DNA of 10,205 bases, taken from assembly GCA_004151065.3 (NCBI GenBank), contig NWUY0300050720.1, positions 12,981 through 23,185 on the forward strand, written 5' to 3'. Position numbers and translations under genes: made by a program. Each line of letters begins with the position of its first letter. Within the stretch, counting starts at the first letter, position 1. Origin of the DNA: Larix sibirica (Eukaryota > Streptophyta > Pinopsida > Pinales > Pinaceae). A model generated the notes under the pieces. It searched no databases, was not told the DNA's origin, and worked only from the letters and a program-made list of their open reading frames with translations. Positions 1 to 7,840 of this stretch are shown piece after piece.

Positions 1-633
1 GTTGACAATTTTTTAATGTAAAAGAAATAATAAATTTTAAACTATATCATATTAAAAAAATTTACAAAATTTAAAATTTTCAAAATTAATATTATTGGAT
101 ATATTAACATTATTATTAATGTTGTTAAGATTCATTTTTCAACCATCTATAATAATAAACTTTAAATTATTTTCTTTAAATTATTTTTCAACGTTACATC
201 CCGATGAGGATCATTTTTATTTATGATAGAAAAATAGATTTTGAATTATTTAGCATAAAAAAATCTCCTTTCATGTGAGGTTATCAAGGATTTTCCTTTA
301 AACAAGACGAATGGGAGAGAAAGACGGGTTATTTAGACCGGGTAGCAACACACTTGATGATAAATTCTAATTTATCTTATTTAAAATGACCATTCTCATT
401 ATTTAAAAATGACCATTGTATATATGATGTGGGGCGTGAAGTGTAGGGTTGAAGTAGTTAAAAGGGTCCATACAATGGCTTAGAATAAGAATATAAATTA
501 CTTACTTTGTTTCCTTTATCAATCCCCACCCATACGACACAAGTACATATAATTTCTCAAAGAAATATCTCCGAATACCCACAACTCCCCTTTGAATGAC
601 TTAAATTAAGGAAAGTATGGGGATTATTGCAAC

Positions 634-725
634 ATTATATAATGCATGTGGAGCGTAAAGTCTAAGTTGGAGTGAAAAGGGTTTAGAAAATAAGATTATA
701 TAATGTATGTGGAGCGTAAAGTTTA
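634..725. repeat. 61-bp-spaced direct repeat (TGTGGAGCGTAAAGT)
   Basis: A word of about 30 bases starting ATTATATAATG and ending GGAGCGTAAAGT is present at 634 and again at 695, a spacing of 61 bases. They differ at about two positions. A more diverged relative (GATGTGGGGCGTGAAGTG) lies near 425-442, so this may be an old three-copy series. Confidence 0.7.
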
Positions 726-809
726 TGGTCTAACGGCTTAAGAATATAAAGTAATGGTCTCAAAGTTTAATATGGTTTAATGGCTTAAAAATATAAAGTA
801 ATGTTCTCA
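724..809. repeat. 47-bp tandem repeat, two copies
   Basis: Copy 1 spans 724-770 and copy 2 spans 771-809. Both run TATGGT, then GGCTTAA, then ATATAAAGTAATG, then TCTCA, with a few substitutions. A partial third relative (GGCTTAGAATAAGAATATAAA) lies at about 477-497. The copies adjoin the 61-bp repeat, so the whole 420-810 stretch looks like a small decayed repeat cluster. Confidence 0.7.
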
Positions 810-1036
810 CGTTTTTATAATTTAATTTAATATATGATATATTATTTTTAAGATTATTTTAGTAGAGTAAGTTATTAATATATGATTTATATCTATAAGT
901 ATTAGTCAAAATTGACTAATTTTTCATGATTTTGAATAGTTCACTTAACATTTATTGTATTAGGTAATGTTAACACGAGTGAAGAAGTGGGATTGAAACT
1001 AGCAAATTGTATTGCATGACATCAATCATCACTTCT

Positions 1037-1137
1037 GGGGCTTGCACTCGGTAACCAAGACTTCCCAAGAGGTCATCCATCCAAGGACTCCTTTGGCTCA
1101 AGAGCGCTTAATAGATATTTACTTTTCTCATGGCCTC
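1037..1137 (-). repeat. 5S rRNA-derived relic (Cassandra-like TRIM candidate)
   Basis: Bases 1059-1111 align without gaps to the reverse complement of the 3' half of plant 5S rRNA as I remember it, at about 43 of 53 positions. The best-kept part is the box C region, read on the minus strand as GGATG, then GACCTC, then TGGGAAGTC. The GCTTAA at 1106-1111 corresponds to the TTAAGC of the internal A box. Weaker similarity continues on both sides after small insertions. 5S sequence of this kind is a known hallmark of Cassandra TRIM LTRs in plants. I see no clear LTR ends or second LTR, so a dispersed 5S pseudogene is also possible. It is too diverged to be a working 5S gene. One ambiguous base (N) lies just downstream at 1160. 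Confidence 0.6.
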
Positions 1138-1402
1138 TTCAAGGGTCTTAGGGTCGTCANTTTAGGAGAAGTTGTGTATGAGGATGGTTTTCATGAACAT
1201 ATCCCAATCCCCTAGGACTCTAAGTCCTATCCCTCCTTGTTCTACCCCAATGAATTTAACTCTCATCGGGATGATCCCTTATAGGATAGTGTGGGCGCAT
1301 GGAGATCGGTCTCAAAGCACATGGCCTCCTATGGACACCTGGATTTTGCATTTATGGGAAGTCTCTTCTTCATACTTACTCCCTTCCTCACGCGTGAACA
1401 AC

Positions 1403-1900
1403 ATGGCTCGCAACGGGTTCGCAGTTAAGGAGGACGAGACAGGGTATGATGGTCCTCATCTATAGAAGATTGGGAATTGTTTGAGCAGTCTGTCCCTTCT
1501 TCCCCTAAATCGTGAAGAGGATTATCAGTGTGAGCAGATAGTAGGAAGTCACCATCATTCTGGTAACATGTCTATGATAAGAGAGACCATGGCATATCTG
1601 AAAGCCAGTGTAGAGGATTTTAAGCTGAACCTAAGAAAGGTCTTTGATGTATCTTATGCTGGGCTTAAGGCGAACAAGGAGACCGTGGAAGACATGAAGG
1701 ACATTTCCTAATAGCTCACTTTCTAGGACTCATGCATCGACGACCCTGAGAGAAATTTGTTCGAGCTCATGGGTATTGTGGATGTAATCAAGGAAGAAGT
1801 GATGAAAATGGCTAAAATTACCCAGTGTAGCCACTTCCAGGAGTCTCCATATGATGACGCTCTGCCAATGGATGAAGCTTCAGTGCAACAACAAGTCTAG
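1403..1900 (+). pseudogene. Stop-riddled coding fragment, retrotransposon gag-leader-like
   Basis: One reading frame runs 166 codons from an ATG at 1403 to a TAG at 1898, broken only by stops at 1463, 1709, 1712 and 1724. The text between the stops is protein-like: charged, with amphipathic stretches such as RETMAYLKASVEDFKLNLRK and, after the stop cluster, LFELMGIVDVIKEEVMKMAK. This suggests a coiled-coil or helical N-terminal segment. There is no CCHC knuckle, protease or polymerase motif in the window. All four stops are TAG or TAA, as expected from C-to-T decay of CAG or CAA in methylated repeats. The block follows the 5S-like relic and is richer in G+C than its surroundings, which fits a transposon remnant. 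Assignment to gag is inference; an unrelated plant gene fragment cannot be excluded. Confidence 0.45.
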
Positions 1901-2400
1901 GTTATGCATGGGATGCAGGATTGATGCTTTGTTTTTTTCTGCTCTATGTTTTTTTGTGTATTGCTAAATAGACCGTTTGTAAGGGTTTATCCCTCTCATG
2001 TTTTTGAAATTTCTAGGAAGTCCAATAGAAAAACTGATAGATGTGAAATGAAACAAGCTCCTCCTTTACATTTTCAGCAAATTTATGAGCTTAGGATGAA
2101 TATCCCATTTTTTAAATGAATGGTTGTGCACAACTATTTTATAAATATCTCTCTTCTTTGGTTTCTGTTAAAAAAAAGCACATTAGCAATTTTCCAATAA
2201 CAAAATGTAAGAACATATATTCATTTCATTAAATAAGTGTGGAAATCTCTATCCAATACTTATATGCATGCATATTTATTTTCTTTCATAAGGTTTCCAC
2301 AGAAAGAATTCAACTCACTGCTCCTCTTGACACACCGTCTACAATTGTCCCAATCCATCGCACTCCTCCCCCATTAGCCTGCACAACACAAGGAATGGGG
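1901..2400. other. Non-coding stretch after the retroelement-like fragment
   Basis: T-rich tracts (for example 1930-1955) and short A runs, with no frame that looks coding on either strand. From about 2290 the base composition shifts to C-rich on the plus strand, leading into the repeated region that follows. This may be the non-coding part of the same or another retroelement, but no terminal repeat or primer-binding site was recognised. Confidence 0.4.
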
Positions 2401-2420
2401 CTCCCTTCTCTGAGTTAACA

Positions 2421-2572
2421 GTCCCTCAGGATCTGTTCTCCGAGTTAACAATCCCTTGGGTTTGCTACCCTGATTCCATTCCAGTGCTCGAACACAGTCC
2501 CTCGGGCTCGCTTCTATGAGTTAAAAATCCCTTGGGTTTGTTACCCTGATTCCATTCTGGTTCTCCATCACA
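2421..2572. repeat. 76-bp tandem duplication with dispersed GAGTTAA motif
   Basis: Unit 1 is 2421-2496 and unit 2 is 2497-2572; they agree at about 63 of 76 positions. Each contains GTCCCTC, GAGTTAA, ATCCCTTGGGTTTG and TACCCTGATTCCATTC in that order. The GAGTTAA plus TCCCT module occurs four times in all, at 2412, 2442, 2518 and 2693. No frame is kept through the repeat, so it looks like LTR or other non-coding transposon sequence. Confidence 0.75.
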
Positions 2573-2729
2573 GGTCGACCAAAGAATCTATGTTCTATGA
2601 CCCTAAATATCCTGAATCACTCATATCATATTCATTATAGTTTCCACTTATTTGTAGTCACTCACCCTCCAAGCCCATGCATCCCCTTCTCTGAGTTAAT
2701 AGTCCCTCAGGCGATCCATCATTCACCAA

Positions 2730-3880
2730 GGCTTTCTTGCACAAGAAGAGTATAAATTTAGGGTTCTTGTGTCCTTGCAGTGGCCTTCTTCCCGATCTTC
2801 CAACCTACAATTTCCACCATGGGCTCATAATAAAGATATTCACCATCCACCTATGTCATAAACATAAACATTCATGAATTAAGGATCATAATTTTATCTA
2901 TCAAATAATATTGGAAATCATTATTGTCAAAATTAAATTCCTAATAATAACATGGGTTCCACACATAATACTTAGCTTTGAATGGAAATTTCAATAACCC
3001 ATGTATTCGTTATGGCTCAGTTTTATTGCCATATCTAAGACATCTTCTTCTTTTACACAACTCTGTTCATTCAACAGAGAATTCTTGTAGTCACTTGAAG
3101 AAGATTAACCATGCATACTTCATATCACTATATGGCTGCATCATAACTGTCATGTATCTATTTGATTTATATTTTGTAGTGGTTCACCAACCTCTTAACA
3201 ATACTATTGATCAACTCGTCCATGTCCTTATCTCTTCTTCATAAGGTTGACTACTAATCCTTTTACACCACTTGGGATTTTTGATCCATCCTTTTAACTG
3301 ATTCTACTTATGGAATCGCTCCCACTCACAAAATGGATCATTAACTATGATTCCCACCAAGTACCAATTTCATAACATATTAAACAATTGTACTTGTTAT
3401 TTAAATAAAAATATAATTCTGACTAGAAGTTAAACAAGATTAGGGTGACCATTCCCCCTTATTTAACAATTCTTTCTTGCTGAATCTATCATTTGGTTTG
3501 TTGTTGCATCAATGTTCCTAGCATCCTATATCACTAGCTCATTCCAATTCCAAAATTCTGAATTCTTCTTTAGCATACATAGATTAGATACTATATTAGT
3601 TATCATTTCCATCTTGTTGCTGCAAATTCAACCATCACAACATTATAAACCATTAGGAAATATATTTATCACTCACATGCCTAACATATTCCCATTCATG
3701 TTTTTTATATATTTTTGGGAACATAACTCTAGTCTATTCGAGCAACATTATCATCTATGTGATTAAACATATATCTATGTATTTCTTTTTCACACATGCA
3801 TCCAAGTATAGTTGTATGCATTTATATGCATCATCTCTTAAAGTATACATATTTGTTTCAACTACTACAACCATCTTCTT
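2730..3880. other. AT-rich non-coding stretch
   Basis: Several frames of 80-90 codons exist on the plus strand (for example 2978-3244 and 3512-3766), but their translations are rich in Ser, His, Phe, Ile and Tyr as AT-rich non-coding DNA gives. They have no neighbours, splice context or recognisable domain. I see no RNA gene or repeat of note. Confidence 0.5.
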
Positions 3881-3884
3881 AGTA

Positions 3885-4108
3885 TTTTTTTTTTTGCTAG
3901 AGGAATTGGCAACTAGAGACTGGGATGGTACTCGCGTGACACAGGATCCAGGGATCCAATCCCTCTACCACTATACCCTTAGGTGCTCCACACACCCCGC
4001 AAGCACGGGACACGGGTAAAGCCGGGTGTGATTTGAACTCGTAACCTCCAATTTACAACAAGTGACTTCATATCAAGTGAACCGCTAATAAACCACACCC
4101 ATGCGGGC
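3885..4108 (-). mobile_element. tRNA-derived SINE, minus strand
   Basis: Read on the minus strand, the element starts near 4108 with a tRNA-like head. A box A-like TAGCGGTTCACTTG starts at 4087, and box B GTTCAAATC lies at 4038-4030, about 49 bases later, which is normal RNA polymerase III spacing. GGGTGTG and CACACCC flank this head as a degenerate acceptor stem. The body follows, and the element ends in an 11-base A tail (the T run at 3885-3895 on the plus strand). It is clearly richer in G+C than its flanks. Within the body, GGTATAGTGGTAGAGG (about 3979-3964) looks like a second tRNA-type box A. A target-site duplication is uncertain: AACCATCTTCTTA on one side and AACTTTCATCTCCATCTT on the other are only loosely alike. 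The SINE class is fairly sure; the family is not identified. Confidence 0.7.
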
Positions 4109-4119
4109 AACTTTCATCT

Positions 4120-4800
4120 CCATCTTAAAAAAAACTTACACATACTTATTGAAATTGTTTTCATAATCCATTTTAAAAGATCGTGTAATAATCTAAGTTG
4201 CTCAATTAATTAAGATGACGTTGTTCATGGTATGACGTTCCCATCAAGATTAAATCTTCTAATCCTCTTAATTGGACCTCTTATTCTGATAAAGTGGTTG
4301 GATCTTGAGATGGATATCCATTCGTGAAATTCCCTGAATGTGGAAATAACTTCCTCCATAAAGAAAATACTTGGATCATTCAGGCTTTTACTTGACTCAC
4401 TCATATTTTTACTCGAGTGAGTTTTTTTGGTTGATATAACTCAAGCTCCGGGGTAAAGTATTTCAATGTAATTAATAAATGGTAATAATTAATTAAGAAT
4501 TGTTTTAATTTGTTAATTTAACTTTATCGATCAAATATTTATTAAATTTATTAAGGTAAAGTGATTAACATAGAATGGAATATTCACTCTAAACGTGTTA
4601 GCTTTAAAAGCTTTAATAAAAATTCATAAAGATTTGTTGTTTATCCAAATTATTTAATTTAAGGTAATTTAAAATCTCATAAATGATTTGCAGTTATCTT
4701 GTAAATTTGGGCTTTCAATTTTTAAATTTCACTTATTATCAAAAGGAGATTATTCCATTTTAATATAATTTAACGAAGCATTAATGATAAATATAATTTT
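4120..4800. other. AT-rich non-coding stretch with one small hairpin
   Basis: No coding frame is supported. The only structure noted is an 8-bp inverted repeat, ACTCACTC at 4395-4402 and GAGTGAGT at 4415-4422, with a 12-base loop, followed by a T run. It resembles a simple stem-loop but has no gene beside it to terminate. Confidence 0.5.
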
Positions 4801-4802
4801 TG

Positions 4803-4868
4803 AAAAAACAAGAGCCACGAGGTGGCAATGTCCCCGACATTGCCACCTTGGCTAGTTGCTAGTTTTTT
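4803..4868. repeat. Foldback hairpin element
   Basis: AGGTGGCAATGTC at 4820-4832 pairs perfectly with GACATTGCCACCT at 4836-4848 across a CCC loop. After a 2-base bulge the stem continues with AGCCA (4813-4817) against TGGCT (4849-4853), giving 18 bp. Further out, AAAAAAC (4803-4809) is the exact complement of GTTTTTT (4862-4868). It is a G+C island in very AT-rich DNA. It could be a tiny foldback or MITE-like insertion or a small-RNA hairpin. No convincing target-site duplication was seen. Confidence 0.7.
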
Positions 4869-4869
4869 G

Positions 4870-5330
4870 CAGTTGGCGTGAAAGGATATCTAATTGCAAC
4901 GTTGTTTTTATTAACTAATCCAATTCTATTTTGTGATTCTATTTAGTGATTCGATCCTAAAATGATAATAAAAATGATAATAGCACATGTAATTGCACTA
5001 ATACTTAAAGAGAATATGATATATGCTTCTTTATATTTTTAGAGAAATCAAAAATATATATAATGCCATAGCTATCATTAAATCACATGATAATCAAATT
5101 TGTTAGGTTCAATCTGCTGTTATACTCTAAGTATACTACGCACATTAATACATTTTGGTACACATAAACATAACTAAGACACAACCATAATAATATTTTA
5201 AATGCTATCTATACTAAGTTAGAATTATAATAAAAAAATTGTGCTAACTTAAGACATTCCAATTGTTTTTTTGTTTTGTTTTTAATGTATATAAATGTTT
5301 GGTAATAAAACCTAACTCACAGGAATAATT
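4870..5330. other. AT-rich non-coding stretch
   Basis: No frame, RNA gene or repeat beyond simple A/T-rich sequence was seen on either strand. Confidence 0.5.
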
Positions 5331-5335
5331 GCTTC

Positions 5336-5462
5336 TATTAACATGGAAACCCAAGTTCAAAGACACCAAATAGATGTGGATGTAGATAAGACCAAAAATG
5401 CATATTAACATGGAAACCCAAATTCAAAGACCCAAAATAGATGTAAATGAGACCAAGTGCAC
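5336..5462. repeat. 67-bp tandem duplication
   Basis: Copy 1 (5336-5402) and copy 2 (from 5403) both start TATTAACATGGAAACCCAA and continue TTCAAAGAC, AAATAGATGT and GAGACC or AAGACC before ending in TGCA. Copy 2 is a few bases shorter through small deletions. It is non-coding. Confidence 0.8.
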
Positions 5463-5724
5463 ATCTTGAATGATTTTGAAAACATAAACACATCCCTCTG
5501 AGTGTGAGAAAGCTTAGTCAACAAGATCTTAGAAATTTTGTAAGTTCATATAAACAATATTCCCAAAAAGAAATATAATAATTAATTAAACTCAATGCAC
5601 TGCTAGACAGGAATTCTAAAATACAATTATTCCAAATGCAACAACCGGGAGCAAAAAGTAGTTTGAAATCTAGTTGTTAACTACTTTGTTGTTTATGCAC
5701 ACCCTGACCAAAAGAATTAAATCA
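5463..5724. other. Non-coding stretch, possibly 3' flank of the minus-strand gene
   Basis: No coding frame is supported. If the tentative last exon at 5725-5781 is real, this is its 3' untranslated region or flank on the minus strand. No clear AATAAA signal was pinned down. Confidence 0.3.
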
Positions 5725-5781
5725 TCAGTGCATGAATAGAGCTACTGATAAATTCCCAAGAAGCTCAGTTTTGGTGCTTCC
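5725..5781 (-). CDS. Possible terminal exon (very tentative)
   Basis: On the minus strand, TGGTATTTCAG ends at 5782 and makes a fair plant acceptor. The following frame reads GSTKTELLGNLSVALFMH and meets two successive TGA stops at 5727-5722. It would join in phase 0 to the candidate exon ending at 6248. The exon is short, has no recognisable motif, and could easily arise by chance. Confidence 0.2.
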   Translation of the reverse strand, partial: GSTKTELLGNLSVALFMH

Positions 5782-5790
5782 CTGAAATAC

Positions 5791-5910
5791 CAAGGCAAAT
5801 TTTGTATTTCAACCATAACTTATTCATCGTAGTTACATGGAAAATCATACTGACAAGGCAAATTTTGCATTTCAACCATAACTTATTCATCCATGAAAAA
5901 TCATACTGAC
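5791..5910. repeat. 63-bp tandem duplication
   Basis: Copy 1 (5791-5853) and copy 2 (from 5854) share CAAGGCAAATTTTG, ATTTCAACCATAACTTATTC and AAAATCATACTGACAA. Copy 2 lacks a few bases in the middle (the GTAGTTA portion of copy 1). The duplication lies beside the tentative terminal exon and would be intronic in that model. Confidence 0.8.
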
Positions 5911-6247
5911 AAATTGAATATCAAAGATTCACAAATATGAATTCGAAATGATTTTAACCAAAATGTAAAAGTTATTTATTTTTGCCATATGTGTACACAA
6001 AAAACATTAAATTACCAACCACATCCAACAATGTTTAAGGAAACTATAGCTTGCTTTCAATTATTTTCCAAAATGGTGAATCAAAGAACTCGAGAACTAA
6101 AAAGTTTGATTTCTACAAACCAGTTGTAGATATATAATGTTCATTTAACAGTGTCTCAATGCCATTTTAATATTGACATGATAGCTCACATCTTCGCCAC
6201 GCATGTTTCCAGCGAAGCACTATGTTGAAAAATAGACTTGAAAGAAC

Positions 6248-6339
6248 CTGAACGCATCCTTTCAAAATGTCTGGATAGAAAATTTCATAAATCTTGCGTC
6301 CTAACAGATACATTACTCTGATTTTTTCAAAATGCATTT
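6248..6339 (-). CDS. Candidate downstream exon of the acidic-repeat gene
   Basis: A strong plant acceptor, CTTGTCTGCTTTTGCAG, ends at 6340 on the minus strand. One frame then reads EMHFEKIRVMYLL, IYEIFYPDILKGCVQ and reaches a possible donor CAG|GTTCTT at 6248/6247; this 92-nt version would enter in phase 1. The preceding exon, however, ends at its excellent GTGAGT donor in phase 2. In phase 2 the reading here is only R-N-A-F followed by TGA at 6329-6327, which would make this the terminal exon. Either that short C-terminus is right, or a one-base error separates the exons. The acceptor is convincing; the frame is not settled. Confidence 0.35.
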
Positions 6340-6645
6340 CTGCAAAAGCAGACAAGAGATGGATGCATCGATACAAAGACATTTATTTACCCCGCCATAG
6401 TATGAAACTTAATTGTAAATCTTAGAGGTGAGATAGATACAGATACAGATTATTGAATATCAGAAGTCAGAGGATAAAGAATCAATATTGGCTATAAAAC
6501 ACACAGCTTGCAAAAGCTACAATTAATCTCATATTATTGAATTTCAAGAATATTACTGCTGTGTGATGTAATATTTCAAACACCTTTATTAAGTAGCATC
6601 AAATTCACCACTAACATGGCCCTCGTACTAACTAGACAGACTCAC

Positions 6646-6820
6646 CTGCATGCACAATTATCACAGGCCTTATAAAACACACAGGGATCCACATTTCTCG
6701 TTTGACCCTCCTCTTGGAAGAAAACGATGAGCCCCTTATTTTTGTAAAACTTAACCTTCTCTTCATCAGTAGTTTCTTCAGCGATGTCCAAATCATGTGA
6801 TTCATCTCCATCATCTGTCT
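6646..6820 (-). CDS. Exon 5 of the acidic exon array, with unique C-terminal extension
   Basis: This exon starts like the other array members (DDGDESHDLDIAEETTDEEK) after acceptor TTTTTGTAG, then leaves the repeat and continues VKFYKNKGLIVFF, QEEGQTRNVDP, CVFYKACDNCAC. The tail has three Cys in the last ten residues and is basic to neutral, unlike the acidic repeats. It ends at a near-perfect donor, CAG|GTGAGT (6646/6645), in phase 2. An in-frame TGA lies inside that donor, so failure to splice would end the protein at once. The tail matches no family I know. Because it is the only array exon that carries non-repeat sequence, it probably marks the original 3' end of the duplicated exon. Confidence 0.6.
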
Positions 6821-6976
6821 CTACAAAAAGTGGACTATCAATTTGCAAATCTATATTTGAAACTGGAATCTTCTCTTCGGTGCACATTTTTCATTATTGA
6901 ATAAGCAAGTAATTACTTTTGCAGACATGCATCTAAAACTGGTCAGTGACATGAACCTCATCATAAGATATCTTAG

Positions 6977-7069
6977 CTTCGTTATCTTCTTCTTGTTCTG
7001 TAATCTTCACTTCATCAACAGTTTCTTCAGCAATGTTCAAATCATGTGATTCATCTTCATTATATGTGT
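6977..7069 (-). CDS. Acidic array exon 4
   Basis: A 93-nt exon, in frame, reads TYNEDESHDLNIAEET, then VDEVKITEQEEDNE after the split Asp codon. Acceptor TTTTTGCAG is intact, but the donor has changed from GTAAGA to CTAAGA at 6976, so U1 recognition should fail. The likely outcomes are skipping of this exon, which keeps the frame, or retention of the next intron, which meets an in-frame TAG after about 14 codons. It also differs from its sisters by Tyr-Asn in place of Asp-Asp near its start. Confidence 0.55.
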
Positions 7070-7225
7070 CTGCAAAAAGTGGACTATCAATTTGCAAATC
7101 TATATTTGAAACTGAAATTTTCTCTTCCATGCCAGATTTTTCATTATTGAAGAAACAAGTAATTAATTTGCAGACATACATCTAAAACTAGTCAATGATA
7201 TGAACCTCATCATAAGATATCTTAC

Positions 7226-7318
7226 GTTCGTTATCTTCTTCTTCTTCTGTAATATCCTCTTCATCAGCAGTTTCTTCAGCAATGTCCAAATCATGTGATT
7301 CATCTTCATCATCTGTGT
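7226..7318 (-). CDS. Acidic array exon 3
   Basis: A 93-nt exon between acceptor TTTTTGCAG and donor GAAC|GTAAGA. It encodes TDDEDESHDLDIAEET, then ADEEDITEEEEDNE. The last exon base is C rather than the G seen in its sisters, which weakens the donor a little and would change the junction residue from Asp to His. It is four codons shorter than exons 1 and 2, the loss falling in the Glu-rich tail. Nothing in it suggests an enzymatic function; such stretches are usually disordered and acidic. Confidence 0.6.
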
Positions 7319-7474
7319 CTGCAAAAAGTGACCTATCAATTTGCAAAAATATATTTGAAACTCAAATCTTCTCTTCCATGACACATTTTTCATTATTGAA
7401 GAAGCAAGTAAATAATTTGCATACATACATCTAAAACGGATCAATGATATGAAGCTCATCGTAAGATATCTTAC

Positions 7475-7579
7475 CTTCATTAACTTCTTCCCCATATTCT
7501 TTCTCTTCTATAATCTTCTCTTCATCAACAGTTTGTTCAGCAATGCTTAAATCATGTGATTCATCTTCATCATCTGTGT
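7475..7579 (-). CDS. Acidic array exon 2
   Basis: A 105-nt exon (35 codons), phase 1 at both ends. Acceptor is TTTTTGCAG and donor is GAAG|GTAAGA. It encodes TDDEDESHDLSIAEQT, then VDEEKIIEEKEYGEEVNE. The core SHDL-IAE is kept in all five units while the tail varies, so any conserved role lies in the first half. Read without splicing, the same frame runs on through the intron as KISYDELHIIDPF and stops at TAG. Confidence 0.65.
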
Positions 7580-7735
7580 CTGCAAAAAGTGGCCTATCAA
7601 TTTGCAAATCTATAATTGAAACTGGAATCTTCTCTTCCATGCCACATCTTTCACTTCTGAAGAAGCAAGTAATTAATTTGCAAGCATACATCTAAAACTG
7701 GTAAATGATATGAATCTCATCGTAAGATATCTTAC

Positions 7736-7840
7736 CTTCATTATCTTCTTCCTCATCGTCTTCCTCTTTTGTAATCTTCTCTTCATCAACGGTTTCTTCA
7801 GCAATGCTTAAATCATGTGATTCATCTTCATCATCTGTGT
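7736..7840 (-). CDS. Acidic array exon 1
   Basis: A 105-nt exon (35 codons), phase 1 at both ends. Acceptor TTTTCACAG is the only one of the set with CACAG; donor is GAAG|GTAAGA. It encodes TDDEDESHDLSIAEET, then VDEEKITKEEDDEEEDNE, about half Asp plus Glu. It joins in phase to the end of the long exon at 7997. A low-complexity acidic segment of this sort suggests a flexible or charge-mediated binding region; that is inference only. Confidence 0.65.

Larger units (their letters stand above)
1..960. other. AT-rich non-coding sequence with short direct repeats
   Basis: No reading frame worth calling and no RNA gene were seen. The stretch is dominated by A/T runs. It contains several locally duplicated words, listed separately: 377-398 and 399-420 share TTATTTAAA plus ATGACCATT, and larger duplications lie at 634-809. 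Nothing looks like a promoter tied to a gene. Confidence 0.6.

Noticed and set aside
1059-1111. Functional 5S rRNA gene
   Set aside because: About one in five bases differ, the 5' half is disrupted by insertions and poor similarity, and no tandem 5S array is present.
2978-4019. Three plus-strand frames of 84-88 codons
   Set aside because: Composition is typical of random AT-rich DNA, and the last runs into the SINE.
4020-4108. Genuine tRNA gene on the minus strand
   Set aside because: Box A and box B are present but the T arm does not pair properly and no anticodon arm folds well; the A tail and body fit a SINE.
6432-6450. Microsatellite (AGATAC)
   Set aside because: Only two to three imperfect copies; not enough to call a repeat locus.
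7163-7495. 110-codon minus-strand frame
   Set aside because: It is an out-of-frame reading of two array units, rich in Met, Lys and Ile, with no independent support.
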